A stretch of 19,575 nucleotides of DNA, taken from assembly GCA_000697335.1 (NCBI GenBank), contig JNEM01011264.1, positions 1 to 19,575 on the forward strand, in the 5' to 3' direction. Both the position numbers and the translations under genes were made by a program. This document shows positions 1-9,810 of this stretch, in pieces (the first letter of the stretch is position 1; each line of letters starts with the position of its first letter). Source of the stretch: Conidiobolus incongruus B7586 (lineage: Eukaryota; Entomophthoromycota; Entomophthoromycetes; Entomophthorales; Conidiobolaceae). A model generated the notes under the pieces. It was not told the DNA's origin. It worked only from the letters and a program-made list of their open reading frames with translations, and searched no databases.

Positions 1-1324
1 TGATATTAAAATAAAAAATTTTGATAATTAATTTTTAATTTAAATATAATTAAATTAATCAATAAATTTTTAAAAATTAATTTTTTAATAAAAAACATAT
101 AAATTTAAATATATAGTTTTAATCTATATATTTTCCAATTTATTATGTATATAATATCTTTTCTATAAATAATAATATATTTCAAAAATCAGAAATTAAA
201 ATATTTCTTATATTTTTAATTCTAAGGAAATAATTAAAGAAATTAATAATTTGATAAATTAAAGCAAATATTATTTTATAATAATATAAGAGGTTGAAAA
301 AAAATAATATAATAAGATTATATTAAATGATTAATAAATATAAAATAATATAAATCAATATCCAATTAATTAATTTTAATTATTAAATTCAATATTTAAA
401 TATTTTGATAAATATTGTTTATTCAAGCACTATCAATATATAACCTATAATTAAAATTATTAATTTAAAATATTAAGAAAGATATATTATTAGAAATAAA
501 ATAGTCAATCAATTAAAATAAAAAGGTTTTATATACTTAGTAATATATAAATTATGGCTTTTCTTATATTACTATATATATCATATTATATAATTTTAAA
601 TATACGAAATAATTCTTCTGATTCGCCATATGAATATAAATTTTATATTTTATTTTGTTTAAATAATTTATTATATTTTTAATTCTTTTATGTTAAATAT
701 ATTTATATTATAAAAACCAACTCTTATTAAAAATATTATAAAATTACTTGATTAAATATAATAATATATTATTTATATTATGAATTTTATTTAAAATTAA
801 AATTAAATGGAATTAAATAAAATTATTATTACTATTAAAGTTATACACACTAAATTAATATTATAATTATTTATAAAGATCTAATATTTGTGTTATATTT
901 AAAGGTGATAAATAATATATTAAATCAAAATTAAATATATCATTTGATATATTAAACAATACATTATTAAAAACAATATGATTCAGATATTAAAATTTAT
1001 ATTATATATGAACTATAATTTAAATTTCATATAAAATTTAAATCCTAATAAAATGCGGATTATTGAAGAATATGTAATTTATATAACTCCTGGATAATAA
1101 ATAATTTTTATAATTTAAAATAATTGAGCAAAAATATTATTAATATAAATAACATATTTGCTATTTGAATAATTGATACAATATAAAATATAAGTTAAGA
1201 TTATTCTAAAATATAATTTGTATAATATTCATTATACAATTTATTACAAAATAATTTTTAAAAAATTTTCAAACCATAAAAAATTATATATTTATGAATG
1301 TTTAAAAATATTAATGCAAAATGA
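1..1324. other. AT-rich stretch without a recognisable gene
   Basis: This stretch is dominated by A/T runs with stops in every frame. I found no convincing coding trace, RNA gene or long repeat. It probably represents heavily mutated, gene-free DNA like the other flanks of this window. Confidence 0.6.
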
Positions 1325-2141
1325 AATTTGATTAATTCAAAAACAGGGGCAGATTAGTTGATTTAGGATTGTGTGAAAATAATATGTATTATTAGAGTAA
1401 AATCCTTAAATTATCATAATAATAATGATTTAGAAGTATTGTAACTAATTGTGTTAAATATATGAATTTGAAACTTTTTTTAAACCTCATTACGGAATCT
1501 AATAAAATTTAAAAAATAGGTGATAGATAGTGATATAGCGATTCAGTTCAGTTGATTATTTGTTTAGGGCATATATTTCAAATTCTTGGGATTCTTTACA
1601 AGGTGAATTTTTATAAGTTATTGTTCTCAAAATATCAAAGGCTAAGAGTTAATTGACAGATTTAAAAGATTCAGATAATCGCCTATTTAGGATAATAAAT
1701 TATGATTCATTAGATATCCAAGAATGGCTGATATGAATAGAATAGAATATACAGTTTATTTGAAATGACTTGGATAAAGAACAAATCTTGTTAATATATA
1801 GAAGAATGGAAAAATTTCTGGATTTCATACAAACTATGATAGTTGAATATCATTAAGATATAATGATTGGCCATTTAATGGTTTTTGATAACCTTGTCAC
1901 TTTAAATAACAGGTATCTAAATGAGTTTGGGAATTTAAATTAGGAACACATGTTAGTATCAATTAATAGTTGATTCACTATGTTGAATTAGTTAATAAGA
2001 GTTATAATATTGGTTGCATTTGATACCGAAAAATTATACCCATATATTTATACTATATTGTTGGCTATAAATACTTTAAATATAATGTGAATTGAAATTT
2101 TCAAATTTAATATCAATGTGATTATTATGAAAATTGAATAA
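1325..2141 (+). pseudogene. Decayed host gene, probable fungal transcription-factor middle/C-terminal region
   Basis: No intact frame remains, but from about 1540 to the TAA at 2139-2141 one frame keeps protein-like content across roughly 200 codons. It includes stretches such as LDKEQILLIYRRMEKFLDFI and VAFDTEKLYPYIYTILLAIN. The frame holds about ten internal stops, all of types that a C-to-T or G-to-A change can make from Gln, Arg or Trp codons, with no frame change. Upstream, weaker pieces lie in the other two frames: RLVDLGLCENN near 1350-1383 and VIDSDIAIQFS near 1520-1552. These resemble the 'A-R-x-A-x-D-L-G-L-H' and 'I-x-D-x-D-I' stretches of the fungal-specific transcription factor domain (Fungal_trans), as in zinc-cluster regulators. 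The family call is an inference from pattern memory. No Zn2Cys6 binuclear cluster is visible. The relic ends 110 bp from the receptor stop codon, tail to tail. Confidence 0.42.
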
Positions 2142-2196
2142 ATACCAAAAAAATATTTCATTTTTTATATTTTTTTAGAAATTAAGTTATGAAATA

Positions 2197-2202
2197 TTTA
2201 TT
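2197..2202 (-). terminator. Possible polyadenylation signal for the receptor gene
   Basis: On the minus strand AATAAA lies about 50 nt past the receptor stop codon, where a cleavage signal would be expected. In such AT-rich DNA this hexamer is common by chance, so the call rests on position alone. Confidence 0.3.
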
Positions 2203-2251
2203 ATATATTCAAAAAGAATGTAAGAAAAGAAGGAATAACTATATAAAATAT

Positions 2252-3166
2252 TTATTCTGATTTGAATCCCCACAAGGTTTTCAAAGACTTCCATAAGCCT
2301 GGTCTCATATTAATCAGTATCGCTGAATTTATAATCAGATTGATTTGGGTCAAAGGTGTTTGTATTAAATCCATTAGAGGAGTAAGGACCGAAGGATTAA
2401 ACCAAGTAATTATCATAATGATCAAGTAAGGCCCAATCGTTATACAAATCGCAAACAAACATGTCAATGATTTCATAATGGTCGAGTTCACTTCTCTTTG
2501 AACCTTGACAGGATCCAATCCAAGTTCCAATTGTGCTTTCAAACTTTGGTTTCTTCGATAAATACATATCATTGGATAGCAAATAAATAATAATGTATAT
2601 GCGATTCCAGTATAAACAACAATTAATATAGATCCGATATATCCACCAGTAGTGGTGGGGTGGTAGAAGCAATATGCAGCACATGGAAAGATTGCAAACC
2701 CTTGGCTAACCCATGTTACAATACAAATAATAACATTCACTATAAATAATACAATAATCGTTGAATAATAAAACTTGTCCGGGTATTCCTTTTTATATAC
2801 AATTAATAAACATCTCTCTAAGCTAATTACACTAACTATATATACTGAAGTAATAATAGTCAAAGAAAGGATAGTGCCATTCAAATTACATAACTGCTGA
2901 TTGTAAAATGGCAAACCAAAATGAACTACATTGAAGACGGAATTTAATAAGCACATCAAAGCTCCACCTAAATCGAATAAAATCATAAAAGACGCTAATT
3001 TCAAGTCTATATCCAAATTCGACCACTTATTTTTCATAATAACGATTAAAAGTGATACAATTAAAAATATTCCAACAGTATTGTTAATTATTACATATCC
3101 ACACAAGATATAGTTGTAAGGATAAGCCATTTCATATAGTTTATCATATTCATCTTTGCCATACAT
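2252..3166 (-). CDS. Rhodopsin-like (class A) G protein-coupled receptor, seven-helix
   Basis: An uninterrupted 304-residue, intron-free frame. Seven hydrophobic segments lie at about 21-44, 55-78, 94-117, 135-157, 175-202, 231-255 and 268-288. Class A landmarks visible are Asp65 in helix 2, Cys93 at the top of helix 3, and Glu-Arg-Cys 117-119 in place of Asp/Glu-Arg-Tyr. Others are Trp152 in helix 4, Cys162/Cys166 in the second outer loop as disulphide partners for Cys93, Pro198 in helix 5, Pro246 in helix 6 and Asn280 in helix 7. The CWxP and NPxxY motifs are not in standard form. A basic loop (YRRN, 203-206) and a Met-Arg-Pro-Gly-Leu-Trp start of helix 8 face the cytoplasm. It presumably signals through a heterotrimeric G protein at the plasma membrane; the ligand is unknown. 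The ATG has A at -3 and a TATA-like box upstream. Base composition is clearly less AT-rich than both flanks. It resembles the family A receptor-like proteins of Conidiobolus, by memory only. Confidence 0.85.
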   Translation of the reverse strand: MYGKDEYDKLYEMAYPYNYILCGYVIINNTVGIFLIVSLLIVIMKNKWSNLDIDLKLASFMILFDLGGALMCLLNSVFNVVHFGLPFYNQQLCNLNGTILSLTIITSVYIVSVISLERCLLIVYKKEYPDKFYYSTIIVLFIVNVIICIVTWVSQGFAIFPCAAYCFYHPTTTGGYIGSILIVVYTGIAYTLLFICYPMICIYRRNQSLKAQLELGLDPVKVQREVNSTIMKSLTCLFAICITIGPYLIIMIITWFNPSVLTPLMDLIQTPLTQINLIINSAILINMRPGLWKSLKTLWGFKSE

Positions 3167-3168
3167 TG

Positions 3169-3189
3169 TTATTATTATTATTATTATTT
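3169..3189. repeat. (TTA)7 trinucleotide repeat in the receptor leader
   Basis: Seven TTA units lie directly upstream of the receptor ATG. On the transcribed strand they read as (TAA)7, so the 5' leader next to the start codon is an A/T microsatellite that could vary in length between strains. Confidence 0.75.
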
Positions 3190-3224
3190 GCTAAAATTTT
3201 TTAAAGAATAATGAACTTAATAGG

Positions 3225-3234
3225 GTATTTATAC
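3225..3234 (-). promoter_or_regulatory. TATA-like box upstream of the receptor gene
   Basis: The minus strand reads GTATAAATAC about 60-70 nt before the receptor ATG, at the edge of the better-composed gene island. The position fits a core promoter, but A/T-rich surroundings weaken the call. Confidence 0.35.
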
Positions 3235-3374
3235 TTGAGAGGTTTCAGGGTCAGAAATTCATATTTAAACTAATTTAATTTATAATTGTGAATTATATTA
3301 AAATAATGTAGGGAAAAAAATTTAAACTAAATTATAGTCAAATTTAGTAAATAAGAGACATTTATTAAAGGAGA

Positions 3375-3497
3375 TGAAAATTTGAGTCACTTAATTGACC
3401 CGTCTTAATTTGTACTTGAATAAATATATAAATAAATATATAATTAATTGGTACAATTTTCTATTTGGGTTTGTTAATTTAGTGGCTCAAATTTTCA
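3375..3497. repeat. Fold-back inverted repeat, about 123 bp
   Basis: Positions 3375-3399 (starting TGAAAATTTGAGTCACT) match the reverse complement of 3473-3497 (starting TGAAAATTTGAGCCACT) at 22 of 25 sites. Inner parts also pair loosely (AATTTGTAC against AAATTGTACC). Similarity stops sharply at the outer ends of both arms, as for a small MITE-like or fold-back element. No target duplication or second copy in the window was found, so origin is open. Confidence 0.5.
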
Positions 3498-5533
3498 ATT
3501 CAACATTGAATGATTGATACATTTAATTCTTTCAAATTATATAGACAATCTAATATCGTATTGATATTTTAATAAAATCCAATATTATATAGAGTTAGGT
3601 TAATTCATATTAAATTATATATTTGATTATAAATCTAGAATTCTTATATTCAACAATTCATTTTGTTTTTAAATAACTATAAATGAAAAAAATAATTTTT
3701 TTCCAAATATTTGGCTTGTCTGTAAAATGAAAAATCACCCTTGAATTAAGTACAAAATAAATCTATTATAATAAGTCAAAATATTTTATTCTGTAATTGG
3801 TCAATTAAAAAATGGATCCATATTTATATTTGGTTGTTAATTTACAGAATTATTCAGTAGCTCCTAATCAAGTTAATATAATAAAGTTATTTCATATCCA
3901 TTTAAATTAAAGGAATTTTAGTGTTGTGCCTCGAGGTGTGAATGTTTAAGTTCCGAATTATAAATAAATAAATGAAAATTTTTATATAATATCAAATGAT
4001 AAACCAAAATTTTGACAAAAGAGTAATTGGTATATCGATATGATTGGCGATAACCCATAAATTAAATTCAAAAAAAATTCTCATAGTCATTATAATTTAT
4101 ACTATATTGAAATATATCCATATTGTTATCCAGTATTCAATTTCACAATAATTTGTAGATTTAAAAAATTTTAAAACTATAACAAAAGGAGTATTATCTT
4201 TAAAACTCAAAGTTCAAATATTTGATATTTATAATAGTTTTAACCTGTTTTAAAATATTCACCCCCTAAATAATTTGAAAATATTCAAGTTCCTAACTTA
4301 ATTATGCTTTTCATAACAGATAATTTTAGCTAATTACGAATACAAACAATTCAAGTAGATTTTTTTGGAATATACGTGTATTAAAATGCTATTGCAACTT
4401 TCAAGGACAAATAAAGTATAATCTATAAATTAACTATCTTTCTGTAACTTAACGTTTAATGGAAATAAAAATTAATTTCCTTCAAGTTTCAATCATTTAA
4501 TTACTTATTTGTGATTGGTAAATGTTTATTAACTTAATAAAAATATTTATAACAATTAGGATATTAGTAAATTTTATTATCAGGATTTGTTATTTAATAA
4601 TATAAAAATGTTATTTAGTTTCCTCATTTTAAATATCATAATTTGTTTATAATTGATTTGGATCAAAATTTATATAAAATGAAACAATTTGCCTTTATCA
4701 AGGATATTATAAATTATATTTAATAATGAATTTAATAAATTATATTAAGTAAATTTTAGTCATTTTAAATTACTATAACTAATTATTTACATAATTTTGG
4801 GATTTAAAAAATATATGCCCTTATATTTATAGTTTTTCCGATACAATAACTTGCAATATATAAATGAAATTTTACATTAATTAAACAAATAATATAAATA
4901 TATCGCATAATTCGTATAATATAGTATAAATAAAAATGATATAAATTTTAAAATTCATAATTTAAGCAAACAAACATATAAATTCATTAAATCTATATAT
5001 CAGAAATGATAACAATATTTTAAGGTGAATATACAGTTAAAAAATATCTGAATCCTAAATATATTATTGCAGAATGATTCACAAATTAGTTAAAAAATTA
5101 TATTTCAATAAATTTTTTTAAATAAAAACATATATTTTGATTGAAGATTCATGGTTTAAATGTTATTATGTAATGAAAACTTAATATATTTAATTTTATT
5201 TTATCTATTATATTATCAAAGATTTTTTTATAAAAAATTATAATTTAGCATGAATTGAATAATATATACTCCTCTCCCTTGGATAAAACTTTAATAAAAG
5301 AAGTATATTTAATTTACTAATAAAGAATACAATTATAGATTTAATGACATATAGATTACTTAAATAGCACTCATGCTCAACTCTAATCCAATATTAAAGA
5401 TATTTAATTGGGAAGAAGTATATTTTAAATATTAAATCCAATATAATTTACTAATGAAAATAGCATATAATCTATATATACTTTTTGAAATTTTTATATT
5501 GGGTTTATTCAAGCTTGGTTTTAATTTCTAATA
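3498..5533. other. AT-rich stretch without a recognisable gene
   Basis: No frame with convincing protein content was seen. A short tandem of an ATATTACA unit lies near 5530-5553, where the receptor relic ends. Slightly better composition near 3900-4080 (for example around a CTCGAG) may be the trace of another decayed gene, but I could not recognise one. Confidence 0.5.
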
Positions 5534-5947
5534 TTACAATATTACAATATTATATTCTCGATTGATGTCAAATGAAATTTTTGGCTCATTTAATATCTCA
5601 GGTTAAATTTCTAGGAGGAGTAAAGAACTAGACACAATATTGACCATTACATAACTAGTTCATATGGTGTCTTATGCTTTATCCGAAATGGTACTTGTAA
5701 TGATAATAATACAATATTTCAATATTGCCTTAGTTGTTTTGGAGTAATTTGGTAAGTTTCAAAGGAAAAGTATTTAATACGCTCCATTTTCTCTCTGTTT
5801 TTCATAGTTATAACACTATCTTCAAAATGGACCAATGTGACTCAGTTATATATAAGTAAACTTACAAATTAAGTCTCAAACGACCTACAGGATTATTATA
5901 TTCTGAAGACTAATTACAAAAGCTGGGAAGCTTCGAATTGATTAAAT

Positions 5948-5952
5948 ATACA
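5948..5952. repeat. Left target-site duplication of the solo LTR
   Basis: The five bases before the LTR match the five after it (6291-6295) at four of five positions. Five base pairs is the usual duplication length for Ty3/Gypsy elements. Confidence 0.55.
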
Positions 5953-6290
5953 TGTTGTAACGAGTCAGGAGTCTCCTCTCCTACTTAATATACTTCAACT
6001 GAATATAAGGGTCATTCCCTCCTCACATGATCAGCCACTTCAGCTCTATCCTTTAACTGGCTGGTGATACAAGCCACCGGAAAACTCCATAAATCCGCTT
6101 ACTCTATTCGCTCTATATAAAACCCGGAATTAGAGCTACCTTGGACACAACGAGCTCGATCTAGGTCCTCCCAGCTATCTGCCTTAAACCAATAAACTCC
6201 CTCTCTCCCTATCGATTACCTGGAATTCACCAGATCTCTCTCTCTCTTTTATTTAAACTACTCAGGACACGGCTTTCCCAAGACGTGTTA
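5953..6290 (+). mobile_element. Solo LTR of an LTR retrotransposon, 338 bp
   Basis: A block of clearly higher G+C content begins TGTTGTAACGAGTCAGGAG, contains a TATATAAA box at 6114-6121 and an AATAAA signal at 6191-6196, and ends with GACGTGT near 6290. The box order (promoter, polyadenylation signal) puts it on the plus strand. Flanking 5-mers form an imperfect target duplication. No internal region and no second LTR are present in the window, so this is a solo LTR left by recombination. It differs from the LTRs of the chromovirus at 13711-18871, so it comes from another family. It sits inside a dead receptor gene. The sharp composition contrast suggests it is younger than, or was spared by, the mutation that hit its surroundings. 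Confidence 0.72.
6114..6121 (+). promoter_or_regulatory. TATA box of the solo LTR
   Basis: TATATAAA lies mid-LTR and is followed 70 bp later by AATAAA (6191-6196), the normal U3-R arrangement of a fungal LTR. Confidence 0.5.
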
Positions 6291-6295
6291 ATGCA
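6291..6295. repeat. Right target-site duplication of the solo LTR
   Basis: This is the partner of 5948-5952 with one mismatch. Counting one copy of it plus the LTR as a 343-bp insertion keeps the receptor relic's reading frame consistent on both sides, which supports these borders. Confidence 0.55.
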
Positions 6296-7123
6296 ATAAC
6301 CCAATAATTCACATTGTTTCAATAACCATCAAAAACCTTTATATAGTGAGTTTGCTTGAGTTCAATATCGTGGACAACTAATAAACATCCTCAAACAGCA
6401 ATTATACCAGTCAATTTAAAAGATGTAACACATTTTGATTTGCTCAATAATGAATTGAATTTACGACTGAAATTGGAAGGAATATGCTTTGTTATTTATA
6501 TCAGACAATAGCTTAATACCTATCAGTATAAAGCATACTTCCCAATGACTCATATACTGCTGTATTTCAAACCAATTTCAAACTCAAAATTTAACCTTGT
6601 TCACCATTTTTCAATTGAATATTCAAAATTAATGTTAGAGAGTTATTGCCAAATAGAAAAAAGCACTGAGATAGCTTCCAACAATAATTGAATAAGTAAC
6701 CTACTCATGTAAAGAAACAAAATATAGATCTATTTTGGTTCTTGAAAATAGAAATCACTATCCATTCTTCGTTTATCGAATATATATATTAATGCAAAAG
6801 ATGATGAGGATGATAAAGCTTTATAAAAAGAGCATTTCTTTGCTTTAACGCAGAATCATGTTGCTATATGACTTTCAATCATTATCTTTCATAATTAATA
6901 TGTTATATGTGTTAAATATTAGTTTCGTAAGCGGTATTTTGAAATTTCAGGATGATCAAGTTCAATTAGAATTAATATACAAAAGCCATAATTGTATTAA
7001 GTATATCTTGCTTAAGTTGGTATAAATACAACTAATTAGTATATAATTTGTTATTCACCATTCTCCTTGGTTAACTATTTTAATAATCATTTCACACCAG
7101 ATCCTAAAAAATGTATCAAAAAT

Positions 7124-7168
7124 TTTGTTAAAATTGGTGAAAATACTGATAATCATGATTTTAACAAA
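7124..7168. repeat. Short inverted repeat with 11-bp perfect arms
   Basis: TTTGTTAAAAT (7124-7134) is exactly complementary to ATTTTAACAAA (7158-7168), with a 23-base loop. It could form a hairpin, but in DNA this A/T-rich such pairs occur by chance. Confidence 0.3.
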
Positions 7169-9204
7169 TCTGTGTTATTAATTATCATTAAAATGAGAAT
7201 ATTGATATCTTTTATATAATGGTATACATAATAAGTTGACTGGTATTAAATTTTTATCTAAATGAAATGAAAAATATAATTCAAAAATAATATCACTCTA
7301 ATAACTAATAACCTCCACCCTTTTCAATAAAAGGATTCTATTAATAATGATTACGTAACCCCTTTGCCTAGATTTTACAAATTATCTTGAAAACTACACC
7401 TTTAATTTCGAAATATAAATTTATCTTTGAATCATTTTTCATAAAAAAATTCTTAAGCTTTTCAAAATTATAATCATAATAATTCATATTTAATGGCTAT
7501 ATTGGATATAGTAATCAAGAAGAGCTTTTTATGAAGCTTTAATATTTTCAGTTACATATATTTTGTTATGAAAATATATCGATTTCGATTTAATTTTTTT
7601 TCCAATTATTAATTAATATTAAAAATAAATATAAAGATAACTTATTTCTATACTTTATCTATATTAATATTAATATTAATTAATGGAATTTCTTATTAAC
7701 GATAGATATACTCAATAATAATATTTGTTCATTCATAAATATTTTCATTTTGCTATTCATAACAATGATAATGATTTTTTAATTTGAATAATTTTTGATT
7801 CCTAAATAGTAAATCTATATTAAAATAATTTCTTAGATATAATAAAAAATTTATATAAAAAATATTTTGTATTGGATATATTTTTCTCTTATTTGGTTGT
7901 TTATAATACAATATATATTTAGCAGTTTTTTTAATTTCACAATAATTTTTACTATCAGTATAATTAAGAAAACATCGAAATATAATAGTTAAATAATTAC
8001 TTTAATAGAATATATGAGTGATATTTAATATATTTTTGATTTTGAATTATTTTAATTAAGCATAAATATAAACAATCAAATAACACTTTTTTGTCATATT
8101 TATTAATCTCTACCTAATTATAGAATATTATAATATAATATTTTAAAGTTAGTTTTTTAATAATTTATTATAATACCTTCTACAATTGTTTATGTTTAAT
8201 TCTGGTTTATTGAAAATTTTATAATTAAGAACTATTTTTGAAATTTTAATCACAAGTTATATTATAAAACTGAAAATTAATAAATTATAAACTATTATTA
8301 AAAATATAATTAAAAAATTATAAAATAAATATATATTATACAAAAATATTTAATTTTAATAAGGGGATATTATTAAAATATTTTATATTTCTAATTATTA
8401 TCAAATTCAATAATATTATTTATATGTTTATTTTTTTAATAAAATTGAAATGATATAATAGCTAATATAGACCATATACTATATCTGTTATTATAAAATA
8501 TAATATATATTAGGAATGTTTTTTTAATTATTCATAGTTTTTTAAATTAAATATATAAATATCATATAAACTTAGATAAATATATAATATTAACTTTGAA
8601 ATACTGAAAACGGTTTTAATAGTGTTAATTTAATATATAAAGCCTTGACTAAATATACTTATCTTTATATGAGTTAATAATTTATCAATAATTTATTAGG
8701 CGGGATATTATATATACTCAGATTGATTGTTAAAATCGAGATAAATATCAAATCAGCAGATATTTTCATTAATATTTTGGAATTTAAAATATGAAGAAAC
8801 GTTGACAGTATATTAATAGTTCAACACCTATTATAATAAATATTTTGAGGATTTTAGATTATGTATAATATATAGATATTTTAATTTATATAATAATAAT
8901 AAATTATATATATAAAATTAAATTTATTAATAATGGGTATTATGCTATATAAAGTAAGTTTTAAAATTACGTGGTTTTTTAATTTGAATGTAATTATATA
9001 ATATTATTATTTGTATTTGTTGATAAATATTTTGATAATACCATCATATTGATAATATTGATTGAATCTATTTTGGCACTTTGGTTGACTTTTTCTTATT
9101 TAGGAAAAAGTAGAATTTCACCAATTAAACATATGTAATATAAATAAGAATAAAATTATTATATATAATAAATATTTTTGCCATAATTAGGAAATAAATA
9201 AATT

Positions 9205-9235
9205 TATATATATGTATATGCATATGTATATATAT
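9205..9235. repeat. 31-bp alternating purine-pyrimidine tract
   Basis: The run alternates T/A with G and C placed so that purine and pyrimidine alternate without a break. It is centred on ATATGCATAT, a perfect 10-bp palindrome. It is a likely unwinding or slippage site; no function is implied. Confidence 0.55.
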
Positions 9236-9525
9236 TTTAAATCCAAAATATTTACTTGACTAAGATTCATCACTTAATTTTGTATTAGTTTCAGATGATT
9301 AACAATAAGATATATACCAAATTCTAATTGATCATAAAACTAGATGAAATTTTACGAAAATCAAAGATCCAATTATGATCATAAGTAATTAGACAATTTG
9401 TAGTTAGATAGTTATATCTAATTATACGTATTAAATTATTTTAAAATACTCAATTGATGTAAATATTAAATATATATCATTATTAAATTTAATAACTTGA
9501 AATTTCTGAAAATAGGATAGTATTT

Positions 9526-9810
9526 ATGTTGTATTTCAAAATTAATCATCTCTTCCAGTTTGATAGCTAAACCAATATTATTTCTATTTTAAGCTGGCTT
9601 TGTCAGTCTATAATTGAAGGATACTCTTTGTTCTCTTTGTTTTCTTTATTAGATTTTATCCAAATCCCATATCATTCATTGATTCAATTATTTAAACCCA
9701 ACAGTGATAAAGATAGAGAAAAGTTTTTTTTTCTTTTGGATATTCTGCTACGACGCCTCAACAGTAAGTTTTCAAACCTACAGTCCCGATACGTTAAAGA
9801 GCAGGATTAA
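9526..9810 (+). pseudogene. Unrecognised short gene or gene remnant
   Basis: From an ATG at 9526 a frame of 94 codons runs to TAA at 9808-9810, broken by a single in-frame TAA at 9568. The last 80 codons are open and protein-like. They comprise a hydrophobic first half (ISILSWLCQSIIEGYSLFSL, then DFIQIPYHSLIQLF) and a basic-acidic second half (NSDKDREKFFFLLDILLRRL). The tail contains CpG-bearing codons such as CTA-CGA-CGC that are rare in the surrounding DNA. I do not recognise the family. A CTTCCAG at 9551-9557 could be a 3' splice site, in which case this may be the last exon of a longer gene whose upstream part has decayed. The stop is of the type made by a C-to-T change in a Gln codon. 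Confidence 0.35.

Larger units (their letters stand above)
5534..6765 (-). pseudogene. Dead class A GPCR copy, split by a solo LTR
   Basis: Reading the minus strand from an ATG at 6765, one frame runs to the LTR edge near 6296 with about nine internal stops and no frame change. It shows a helix-1-like start (IYILFLYMSRLLIQLLLEA) and a helix-2 piece ending VIG, like the copy at 10369-11283. The end of helix 3 reads GCLLVVHDIELKQTHYIK, matching EGYVLIVHDLRLDQSYYY of that copy. Below the LTR the same frame continues, once 343 bp of LTR plus target duplication are set aside, through an outer loop 2 and helix 5 region (NNPVGRLRLNL, KTERKW). A shift near 5750-5780 then leads to helices 6-7: KAILKYCIIITSTIS and YVMVNIVSSSLLLLEI, followed by PEILNE, as in MRPDLWDE-type helix 8 starts. 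Without the insertion it spans about 296 codons, close to the intact 304. Helix assignment is by comparison with the intact gene. Confidence 0.68.
6766..9525. other. AT-rich stretch without a recognisable gene
   Basis: From about 7500 on it is extremely A/T-rich with stops in all frames. The part near 6766-7480 has slightly better composition and is upstream of the dead receptor at 5534-6765, so it may hold its old promoter. No other gene trace was recognised. Small structures inside are listed separately. Confidence 0.5.

Noticed and set aside
2397-3113. Short open frames within the intact receptor gene on both strands
   Set aside because: They are by-products of the receptor's codons in other frames and have no family features.
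5530-5553. Tandem ATATTACA units as a CRISPR-like or satellite array
   Set aside because: There are fewer than three short units with no spacers.
6345-6700. Plus-strand frame with only one stop in about 350 bases, containing pieces such as LKDVTHFDLLNNELNLRLK
   Set aside because: It is the antisense of the receptor relic at 5534-6765. The minus-strand reading matches two other receptor copies at several motifs, while the plus-strand reading matches nothing I recognise.
9088-9111. 8-bp-arm hairpin ACTTTTTC / GAAAAAGT that looks like a bacterial terminator
   Set aside because: The genome is eukaryotic and no transcription unit ends here, so a chance pairing in A/T-rich DNA is more likely.
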